Shown piece by piece: positions 17,869 through 24,825 of a DNA stretch of 64,000 bases; position 1 is the stretch's first letter, and each line of letters opens with the position of its first letter. The translations under genes and the position numbers were made by a program. Source of the stretch: Mucilaginibacter frigoritolerans (GTDB taxonomy: Bacteria > Bacteroidota > Bacteroidia > Sphingobacteriales > Sphingobacteriaceae); NCBI RefSeq assembly GCF_007830615.1, contig NZ_VLLI01000005.1, positions 1 to 64,000 on the forward strand, written 5' to 3'. The notes beneath the pieces are model-generated. The model was given only the letters and a program-made list of their open reading frames with translations, was not told the DNA's origin and made no database searches.

Positions 17869-19779
17869 TTATTGCAGCTTTCTATTCTCGTCGAAACGAT
17901 AATACCAACCCCAATTGCCGTTTTGCTTGTCCGCGACATATTTGGCACGGTATTTTTGATAAATTTCTTCCGCTTGTTTTTTGTAGTTTACGATAAATCC
18001 ATTATTTCCGATCTTAAATGAGAGGTCCTTCGGACTGGTAATAATTCCGTCTTTCATCAGGTCGCTGATCATACTATTTGTCCGGTCAGCATCGGTTTTT
18101 GCGTCATCTTCGGTACGGGAATAATAGTCGGCTGCCCGTGCATTGTATGCATTTGCAGTTTCGCTGTATTGATTTGCAACATGCTCATATAAACGGGAAG
18201 ATTTGTTTATTGCGGCGTATTTATCCTGGTCGAACTGGTAATACCAAGTCCAATCGCCACTTTGCTGGTCTGGTACGTATTTCGTCCTGTATTTTTTGTA
18301 GATATCTTCAGGTTGTTTTTTATAGTTTACAACAAATTCATCAGTACCTATCTTGAATGATAGATTGTCCCGGCTGATAACAATACCATCGTTAATCATG
18401 TCGCTGATGATACTGTTTGTCTGGTCGGCGTCATGTTCAAACCTGTTTTTTGCTGCTTTGGGGTCATTTCCTAGAGTACTTAATTTTCCTAGGCTGGTGT
18501 TATTGTGGATAAGCTTTGTAGTATCGTGCTGAACCACATCATTATTATCAGTTTTGTTTTTTAACTGTTCAGCAGGCTCTGCAACTTCAGCAACGCTTAG
18601 CGCTTCATTTGGTGCGGGCTTTACCTGTTGCAGATTGTCTTTTCTGTAAGACGATGCCTTGCTGCTTTTGTTGTTGTTATTTGATGAGGTAAGAGTTTCA
18701 ATTGCCCTTTTCCTGGTGGAAATGACCAGTTTATTAAGCTTTTCGCCATTTGTGAAGGCTGTAGCAAATATACCTGTTGCAATTAGGCAAGCCGCCAGTA
18801 AAGACTTTTCCCTGCTATTCAACGACAAGTTTTTGTTGGAAATGATGCGGTTAACACGGTTTTTCAGACTGCCATGATTACCTCTTAAAGCCATAGCGTA
18901 AGCCAGAAATGGCTGATTATATTCCTCGCATGCCACCAGTGCCTTGATATAATTGACTTTACTGCTCCGTAGCAATGCCATATCGTCGCAGCAGTTTTCG
19001 CGCTCAGCTTTTATCAGTGCCGATAGCCAAAGCACAGCTGGGTTAAAAAAGAACACAATCTCCATTAAGCTTTGCAATAGGTTGATCAGGTAGTCGGTGC
19101 GCCGGATATGTGCGAGTTCATGAAGCAGAATAGCTTCTGCTTCTTCTACCGATAATGAAGTAAACATGCCGACGGGGATTAATACCAGGGGCTTAAAGTG
19201 GCCGATCACCACAGGGGTTTTTATCCTAGCCGATTGGGCTATGCCAACCAATCGTTTAATGCCCAATTGCACACAAAGCTGATGTGCCCGTTCTTCCCAA
19301 TAACTACCGATGGCGGATATATTTTTGTGGCGCAGGTTATATACACCACGAAGGCCGACAGTTAGCTGTACGCAGCGCACGCACATGATCAAAAGCCATA
19401 TCCATACTATACTTGCTGCATATCTGTTAAGATACGAACTGATGGTTTCAATAATGGAAACTGGAGATGCCGCCGAATGCACTGTTACTCCGGTCTGGAT
19501 AGGCCCGGGATTAATTGCAGGATGTTCTGCGGATAACAAGATAGGGGATCCCGTATTGTTAAATTCAATGATAAATGTGCCTGCCACAGCAACAGCAAAT
19601 AGTGTCATTGCTCCAACCAACAGGTTGTAACGTTTGGCAGACGATGCCTTAGGTGTACAGGTCATCACTAGCCCTATTACAGCAGAAAGCACCGCACCCT
19701 GCCATAAAGAGTGAATAAGCGTACTGCTAATTGCAGTCATCAAATGGTCCGAAAATAGGTTGTCAATGATGTGTTTCAT
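17869..19779 (-). CDS. BlaR1-like M56 family membrane metallopeptidase
   Basis: The 636-residue protein has N-terminal membrane helices (residues 23-42, 52-72, 120-140), then the M56 peptidase domain with the zinc motif HELAH (His220, Glu221, His224) and a downstream acidic AERENCCDD segment carrying the third ligand. A further membrane helix lies near residue 330. In BlaR1/MecR1 systems this enzyme cleaves or triggers loss of the BlaI repressor on sensing a signal outside. Instead of a penicillin-binding domain, the region after residue 345 is a polar linker followed by two tandem copies of an approximately 80-residue module (DQTNSIISDMINDGIV and DRTNSMISDLMKDGII, each ending WYY-F-D). It therefore probably senses something other than beta-lactams. 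It lies 10 bases after the blaI-like gene. Confidence 0.88.
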   Translation of the reverse strand: MKHIIDNLFSDHLMTAISSTLIHSLWQGAVLSAVIGLVMTCTPKASSAKRYNLLVGAMTLFAVAVAGTFIIEFNNTGSPILLSAEHPAINPGPIQTGVTVHSAASPVSIIETISSYLNRYAASIVWIWLLIMCVRCVQLTVGLRGVYNLRHKNISAIGSYWEERAHQLCVQLGIKRLVGIAQSARIKTPVVIGHFKPLVLIPVGMFTSLSVEEAEAILLHELAHIRRTDYLINLLQSLMEIVFFFNPAVLWLSALIKAERENCCDDMALLRSSKVNYIKALVACEEYNQPFLAYAMALRGNHGSLKNRVNRIISNKNLSLNSREKSLLAACLIATGIFATAFTNGEKLNKLVISTRKRAIETLTSSNNNNKSSKASSYRKDNLQQVKPAPNEALSVAEVAEPAEQLKNKTDNNDVVQHDTTKLIHNNTSLGKLSTLGNDPKAAKNRFEHDADQTNSIISDMINDGIVISRDNLSFKIGTDEFVVNYKKQPEDIYKKYRTKYVPDQQSGDWTWYYQFDQDKYAAINKSSRLYEHVANQYSETANAYNARAADYYSRTEDDAKTDADRTNSMISDLMKDGIITSPKDLSFKIGNNGFIVNYKKQAEEIYQKYRAKYVADKQNGNWGWYYRFDENRKLQ

Positions 19780-19789
19780 GGCTTTATTT

Positions 19790-20182
19790 TTATTCTTCTT
19801 CCAATTTTTTGATCAGTTCTTTTATGTCCTGCAGGTCCTGCCTGGATGTGTTTTTATTGCCGAGTATTTGCAACACAAGCTTACTGGCTGAACCTTTATA
19901 CATTGAGTCTACAAACTTATCCAATAGGTACGCCTTGGTTTTTTGCTCTTCCTCGGCTACGCTGTAAATATGTTTCATTTGGCTTTCATCGCGGCTAAGG
20001 ATACCTTTATCCGCCATGATCTGCATCAACTTGAGGGTAGTGGTGTAGTTCACCTCTTTTTGTTTAAGCAATTCGTTGTTAACTTCACGGACAGTTGAAG
20101 GCCCCTTATCCCACAGTACCTGTAGTATTTCAAGCTCAGATTTGGTAGGATCTACCTGTTTATTTTGATCTTTCAAATTCAT
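19790..20182 (-). CDS. BlaI/MecI/CopY-family transcriptional repressor
   Basis: With the ATG at 20182 the product is 130 residues, normal for BlaI. The open frame extends upstream to 20413, but that part runs through the operator-like repeats and has no family similarity. Residues 10-75 form the winged helix (PTKSELEILQVLWDKGPSTVREV, NYTTTLKLMQIMADKGILSR) and the rest is the dimerisation helix region. It represses its own operon until the BlaR1-like protease acts. The operator candidates lie directly upstream at 20193-20244. Confidence 0.92.
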   Translation of the reverse strand: MNLKDQNKQVDPTKSELEILQVLWDKGPSTVREVNNELLKQKEVNYTTTLKLMQIMADKGILSRDESQMKHIYSVAEEEQKTKAYLLDKFVDSMYKGSASKLVLQILGNKNTSRQDLQDIKELIKKLEEE

Positions 20183-20192
20183 CTTGATACAA

Positions 20193-20244
20193 ACATAGGA
20201 AAAATTTCGTACGAAACAAATTTTACATAGGAATTTTTTCGTAC
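20193..20244 (-). promoter_or_regulatory. Tandem operator candidate of the BlaI-like repressor
   Basis: Two copies of an approximately 20-base element (ACATAGGA followed by a five-to-six base AT stretch and TTTCGTAC) start 32 bases apart. The copy nearer the gene contains the perfect 12-bp palindrome TTTCGTACGAAA at 20205-20216; the other has only the left half plus TTTCGTACC. The palindrome lies 23 bases from the start codon, where a BlaI dimer would block transcription. Binding is inference. Confidence 0.65.
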
Positions 20245-20454
20245 CTTTTATAATCATGCTCATCAATATGCTCTTAATCAAATGAGTATGCAGAAGATAG
20301 CCATAAAAATCCTTGTTCCAGACTATCAGTACTGAATAAGAAATAAGAACAGAGAAACTATTAAGAAATAGCAAATTTGAATATTGTCCTAATGGGCAGG
20401 AGGCTATTCCCATTCCCTTAATTGAGCAAGTTAGTAGATGGGGAAAAGTTCAAA

Positions 20455-20486
20455 TAACAGGTAAAATAGTAATATTTTACCTGTTA
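20455..20486. terminator. 14-bp perfect hairpin, probable terminator of the oxidoreductase gene
   Basis: The arms TAACAGGTAAAATA and its exact complement enclose the loop GTAA. The hairpin lies 81 bases downstream of the stop codon at 20567 on the minus strand and is followed on that strand by TTTGAACTTTT. It insulates the oxidoreductase gene from the BlaI-like promoter. Confidence 0.6.
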
Positions 20487-20566
20487 GCTACTAAGTAGTA
20501 TTCAGATAATCTAAAGATTATTGTTGTTGCTTTAACTAAGCTGTTTTGTATTTTTTTGCCTTTCTG

Positions 20567-21535
20567 TTAAAACACGATTACTGGCCGACCACGTAATCCC
20601 CCGGCTGCAAGCGCTAGTTGTGCGTCGGCAACCTGTTCAGGCGCATACACTCCGGCAACCTTAAGCTCAATTTCACCGCTTTCAACCATTTCCCGCAGCA
20701 AGTCGAGCCCCTTCGTATTTTCCAATACATCTGGTACCCACACCATCTTAATTTGGATGTCTCGCTCTTTTGAAATGTCACTTAGGCGGCGTACGGCAAT
20801 GTATATGCCCCCATTACGAATTGCAGGGAAACTCTTTGTGACCAACACTGCTGTATCAATAAGCGCATCAACGCCTCCTGGAAATTGCCGACGAATCGCA
20901 TCGGTGAAGCCATCTCCGCGTTCTACAACGAAGTTAGCGCCATAGCTGCGTACCAGGTCGCTTTCCTCCGGTTTTGCATCAGCGATAACTGTCAGCCCCA
21001 GTTTTTTAGCAGCAGCAATAGTGTAGTGCGCCAGAACACCTGCGCCACCGGTAATAGCTAGAACCTGTCCCGCTTTCAGTTCCGTCAATTCAATAGCACG
21101 GAGAGCGGTTAATCCGTTCATGGGCAGGCCAGCTGCTTGCTCGAAGGTTGTTCCTTTGGGCATAGAAACAACTGACGATGCCGGTACAACAATGTATGTT
21201 GCCTGGGCGCCGCCATCCGGCCGGTACGCCGTTAGAGCCGCCATTACCTCATCGCCGACCTGAAACCGTGATACGCCAGGCCCGACCGACTCAATCAAAC
21301 CTGCCGCATCTGCGCCGGGAACTACAGGGAATCTTACTGTGCTATTTTCAATTTCACGCAACAGTTCATCAGTTGGGTTAACCCCAGCAGCTTTTACACG
21401 GATGCGAACTTCTCCTGCTTCAGGTGGCCGCACGGTTCGCTCAACAATTTTAATTATTTCCGGGCCGCCCAGGCCTTCGTAGGTAATAGCTTTGCCAGAC
21501 AATGTGCCTGGAGTTGATTCAATTATCTCTGTCAT
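20567..21535 (-). CDS. NADPH:quinone oxidoreductase-like MDR family protein
   Basis: The 322-residue product starts at the ATG at 21535; a further 15 codons upstream are open but unlikely. It has a GroES-like N-terminal domain (GEVRIRVKAAGVNPTDELLRE, VVPGADAAGLIESVGPGV) and a Rossmann fold with AITGGAGVLAHYTIAAAKKLG near residue 150. It lacks the zinc-ligand cysteine cluster, so it belongs to the quinone oxidoreductase branch of medium-chain reductases. It would reduce quinones or enones with NADPH in the cytosol. An SDR gene and a Crp/Fnr regulator follow upstream on the same strand, which suggests a small stress- or detoxification-related group. Confidence 0.88.
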   Translation of the reverse strand: MTEIIESTPGTLSGKAITYEGLGGPEIIKIVERTVRPPEAGEVRIRVKAAGVNPTDELLREIENSTVRFPVVPGADAAGLIESVGPGVSRFQVGDEVMAALTAYRPDGGAQATYIVVPASSVVSMPKGTTFEQAAGLPMNGLTALRAIELTELKAGQVLAITGGAGVLAHYTIAAAKKLGLTVIADAKPEESDLVRSYGANFVVERGDGFTDAIRRQFPGGVDALIDTAVLVTKSFPAIRNGGIYIAVRRLSDISKERDIQIKMVWVPDVLENTKGLDLLREMVESGEIELKVAGVYAPEQVADAQLALAAGGLRGRPVIVF

Positions 21536-21672
21536 ATGTTTTATTTTAGATGTCTTTACCTTTAGGGGGCGACTGCTCAATTATCTGTTTTGAAATTTTA
21601 ACGGGAACGGATTGTCAGCGCTCACTTTTGATTACTCTTTATTGAAATTTTAAATATGTGTGTTCCCCAGTA

Positions 21673-22425
21673 TTACCATGGGTTGTTAACTACGTGCTCC
21701 TCTACATGGGTAAAAAAGCATCCGGTAGGGCCATCATCATCAAGGCAAGCTAACCATACAGCCGGCCGGGCGCCTTGTTCAACGGTATAAGGTGCATTCG
21801 GTCCACCGGCGTCCGTTTGGGTAAGACCGGGATCGGCGCTGTTAACTTTTATTCCGTCCTGTCTCAGCTCTTTAGCCAATATTACAGTGAACATGTTTAA
21901 TGCTGCTTTTGAAGCAGCATATGGAATGCGTGGCGGCTTAGGCCCATTTTGATGCAAGTGTTCGCTGGAGATAGTTACCGACCCAATTGAAGAAGACATA
22001 TTGACGATACGACCAGCTGTACTTTGCTTAATCAATGGTAGAAAAGATTGGGTTACGTTTACTTGTGCCAGAAAGTTAGTTTCCAGAAACTCAAGTAATA
22101 GTTCCTGACTTACCTGACTTGGTAAGCCGCTATCAGTTGCTTTAGGTAAGCGAGCGGCATTATTGACTAAAATGTCCAAATAGCCGAACTTTTCAGTAAC
22201 AATCCGGACGGCTTTGTCAATACTGTTGGTTTCGGTTATATCAAGTAGAATAAATAATGCATCAATACCTTCGGCTATCAAACCATTAACGGCTGCCTGG
22301 CCAGCGGCGGCATTTCTGGCACCTATCAAAACTTTGATTTGCCTTTTACCTAACTGACGCGCAATTTCGAAGCCTAACCCCCTGTTGGCCCCGGTAATTA
22401 GAGCTATTTTTGATCGTATTTCCAT
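21673..22425 (-). CDS. Short-chain dehydrogenase/reductase (SDR) family oxidoreductase
   Basis: This is a 250-residue classical SDR. The cofactor motif is TGANRGLG at residues 14-21, the NNAARLP segment is the NNAG equivalent, the catalytic Ser lies in IVNMSSSIGS, and the YAASK motif (Tyr-X-X-X-Lys) sits near residue 173. It is a soluble NAD(P)-dependent enzyme of unknown substrate; close relatives resemble carbonyl reductases. It sits 137 bases upstream of the quinone-oxidoreductase-like gene and 62 bases after the Crp/Fnr gene, all on the minus strand. Confidence 0.9.
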   Translation of the reverse strand: MEIRSKIALITGANRGLGFEIARQLGKRQIKVLIGARNAAAGQAAVNGLIAEGIDALFILLDITETNSIDKAVRIVTEKFGYLDILVNNAARLPKATDSGLPSQVSQELLLEFLETNFLAQVNVTQSFLPLIKQSTAGRIVNMSSSIGSVTISSEHLHQNGPKPPRIPYAASKAALNMFTVILAKELRQDGIKVNSADPGLTQTDAGGPNAPYTVEQGARPAVWLACLDDDGPTGCFFTHVEEHVVNNPW

Positions 22426-22487
22426 CTTGTGTTTTTTTGCAAGATAGTACGACCCGAAGTTGTTTACGCTTGCCTAAAGACAAGAAA

Positions 22488-23087
22488 TCAGCCAACCAAT
22501 TGTCGCATGTTCCGGCGAATGCGGCTCAAGCTTGTATCGGTTACACTTAGATAAGAGGCAATATACTTTAATGGGACCCTTTTGATGAGTTCCGGCTCAT
22601 TTTTAATGAAATGAAGATAACGTTCACGCGCATTAAGCCTTACCCTGAAAAGGTTACGCTGTTTGTAACTGACAAGAACCTTTTCATATAACAGCCTGCC
22701 AAACCTTTCAAAATTGGGATAATCTCTGAACAGGGAATCTAAGGTGGCCCTGTTTACACAAAGGATGACGGAATCTTCCAACGCTACCACGTTGGTCTGG
22801 CTGACTGCAGCACCGGAGAAACTTACTAATTCACAAGTAAACGAGCCTTCCCTGAAAAAGCCATTCGTGTATTCGGTGTCTTCGGTATCATACGAATAAG
22901 ACCGGAACAACCCCTGATAGACGAACCCCCACCAATCACCATATTGGCCTTCCTTAAGCAGGAATTCGCCTTTGTATACTTTCCGGCAATTGAACGAAGC
23001 GGCAATGTTAACGGCGGCCTCATCCGTCACGGGGATGTAATGGCGAATTTGTTTTGTAAGCCAGCTAGAGATTCCTTTTTCAGACAT
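22488..23087 (-). CDS. Crp/Fnr-family transcriptional regulator
   Basis: The 199-residue protein has a cyclic-nucleotide-binding-like beta-roll (residues 20-120, CRKVYKGEFLLKEGQYGDWWGFVYQG) and a short C-terminal helix-turn-helix (KYIASYLSVTDTSLSRIRRNM). The beta-roll lacks the full phosphate-binding cassette of true CRP, and there is no Fnr cysteine cluster, so the effector is unknown. This short form is very common in Bacteroidota. It is first in a row with the SDR and MDR genes and probably controls them. Confidence 0.88.
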   Translation of the reverse strand: MSEKGISSWLTKQIRHYIPVTDEAAVNIAASFNCRKVYKGEFLLKEGQYGDWWGFVYQGLFRSYSYDTEDTEYTNGFFREGSFTCELVSFSGAAVSQTNVVALEDSVILCVNRATLDSLFRDYPNFERFGRLLYEKVLVSYKQRNLFRVRLNARERYLHFIKNEPELIKRVPLKYIASYLSVTDTSLSRIRRNMRQLVG

Positions 23088-23328
23088 AGTTATGTAAAGT
23101 TAAGCAAAAGTAAATCGATGACAATTTTATGCTTTTTATTATCACCAGACCCCCATACTGGGCAGAATTCGAACCACTTATTAAAACAACTAAAACTCTT
23201 GAACGATCTAAAGTCTGTTTAATCAGATCTAATACTTTCCGGGCTATGGGGCCGATAAGTACATTTGGATTCTTTAAATTAGCGGGTCACACTTGTATAT
23301 ACTACTTCGTTAAAAATAAGTAAGCCGC

Positions 23329-24044
23329 ATGAATAATAACGATACCAGGAGAATTTCAAGACTTACAGCAATCTTAACGCAATTGCAATCTAAAAGGATT
23401 TTAACTTCCACTACACTTGCTAAAAAATTTGATGTAAGTGTCAGGACAATTTATAGAGATATTAAAGTTTTGGAACATGCGGGTGTTCCTATATACACGG
23501 AAGATGGAAAGGGATATTCATTAATGGATGGGTATAGAATTCCACCTGTTATGTTTACAGAAGATGAGGCAAATGCTTTGATAACGATTGAACAGTGGTT
23601 ATGAAAAATAGTGACAGCTCTTTAATTACCGCATATTCAGGAGCAATCAATAAGATAAGAGCAGTACTATCATATACAACTAAAGACAAAGTAGAATTAT
23701 TAGAGAACAGAATTGCTGTAAGCCCCGCTATACCCAATTCTATAACGAGCAACTCTTTAACTGTAATTCAAAATGCATTAACATCCTTCAAGGTATTAAA
23801 TATCACTTACAGGTCGGCATCTAAAAATGAAATTACAAAAAGAAGCATCGAGCCATTTGCCTTGTATTATACGCTGCAAGAAAACTGGTCGCTCATAGCT
23901 TATTGCAGATTAAGACAAGATTACCGGATGTTTAATCTAGATAAAATAATAAACGTCACCCAGATTGATACAAGTTTCAAACCCCATGAATTAACACTTG
24001 CCTCATATTTAAAGGATAAAGAAAAAAACTTCCGGCACCCCTGA
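23329..24044 (+). pseudogene. Frameshifted HTH-WYL (YafY-type) regulator
   Basis: Frame 1 (23329-23604) encodes the DeoR-like helix-turn-helix (LAKKFDVSVRTIYRDIKVLEHAG) and the linker up to ALITIEQ. The next frame (from 23595) continues MKNSDSSLITAYSGAINKIRAVL and the WYL domain (ITYRSASKNEITKRSIEPFALYY, WSLIAYCRLRQDYRMFNLDKI). The reading CAG-TGG-TTA-TGA becomes the expected Gln-Leu-Val-Met if one T is restored at 23596. A single-base deletion therefore splits an otherwise intact regulator of about 238 residues. It may be a true pseudogene or a sequencing error. It probably regulated the VOC gene that follows. Confidence 0.85.
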
Positions 24045-24106
24045 CATACTGTTGTCATAGCGCCATATTACTTTTGTAAAAACATTAAGTAATAAATGGC
24101 AATATC

Positions 24107-24502
24107 ATGAAATTAACATCCTTAAGAATTATAACTGCTAACATCAAAACTTTAGTTCAATTTTTTGAACAGGTAACCGGGTCATCCGCTCAATGGTACA
24201 CTGATGACTTCGCAGAATTAGTTACCGGAACGGCTACCCTGGCTATAGGAAGTACAAGAACAATGAGCTTATTTGGTGAAGGTTTAGTAACCCCGGCCAG
24301 TAATAACAGCGTAATCATTGAGTTTCGAGTTGCGAATGTGGATGAGGAATTTGAGAGGATCAAGTATCTTATTGATAACATTGTTCAAGAACCAACCACA
24401 ATGCCATGGGGTAATCGTTCGTTATTATTTCGGGATCCGGATGGCAATTTAATTAACTTTTTCACACCGGTTACGGCCGATGCTATAAAAAAATTTAGTT
24501 AA
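24107..24502 (+). CDS. VOC family protein (glyoxalase/bleomycin-resistance fold)
   Basis: The 131-residue protein has the two-module beta-alpha-beta-beta-beta fold: LTSLRIITANIKTLVQFFEQVTG at the start and MPWGNRSLLFRDPDGNLINFF at the end, with a likely metal-ligand Glu in SVIIEFRVANVD. VOC proteins act as dimers, as metal-dependent isomerases or dioxygenases or as drug-binding proteins; the substrate is unknown. It lies 62 bases after the broken WYL regulator, a frequent pairing, and ends with its own terminator. Confidence 0.85.
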   Translation: MKLTSLRIITANIKTLVQFFEQVTGSSAQWYTDDFAELVTGTATLAIGSTRTMSLFGEGLVTPASNNSVIIEFRVANVDEEFERIKYLIDNIVQEPTTMPWGNRSLLFRDPDGNLINFFTPVTADAIKKFS

Positions 24503-24506
24503 CTGG

Positions 24507-24536
24507 CAGAAGCGCGCAATTTGCGCGCTTCTGTAT
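24507..24536 (+). terminator. Intrinsic terminator after the VOC gene
   Basis: A perfect 13-bp stem CAGAAGCGCGCAA/TTGCGCGCTTCTG with a one-base loop (effectively a four- to five-base loop) lies a few bases after the stop codon. The T-tract is weak (TATAG), but the stem is strongly GC-rich for this genome. Confidence 0.75.
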
Positions 24537-24825
24537 AGATTAAATTTTTGTCCCCAGAGTGGGCTCGAATCGTTACATAAAAAGTGACTCACTTGATTTA
24601 AATTTAAGAGACATTAAATAACTAGCCTTTTATTACAGATTAATATGAACAAGGAACTTTTTGAAGCTGTAGTACACGATGGCATAGCCATAGCTGTTGT
24701 AAAATGAATTTTTGCTGTACGGCTTTAATTAAAGCTTATGGTAAATAAAATTTCGATAATCAGTTTATACCAGCTCCAAATCTTTAATAAACCTATGGGG
24801 GTTTTGATTTATCCGTAGATGGACC
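24537..24825. other. Intergenic region with a degenerate tRNA-3'-end-like stretch
   Basis: There is no gene here. At 24550-24576 the minus strand reads like a decayed T-arm and acceptor end of a tRNA (GATTCGAGCCC followed by CTGGGGACAAAA), but most T-stem pairs are broken. A 20-codon frame at 24645-24707 is too short to assign. This is the left boundary of the exopolysaccharide locus. Confidence 0.3.

Noticed and set aside
20183..20413. Upstream extension of the BlaI-like frame by 77 codons
   Set aside because: It covers the operator-like repeats, has no similarity to the family, and an ATG gives the normal BlaI length.
24645..24707. 20-codon open frame starting MNKELFEAVV
   Set aside because: Too short, without a recognisable family or a supporting neighbour, and stopped by an ordinary stop codon.
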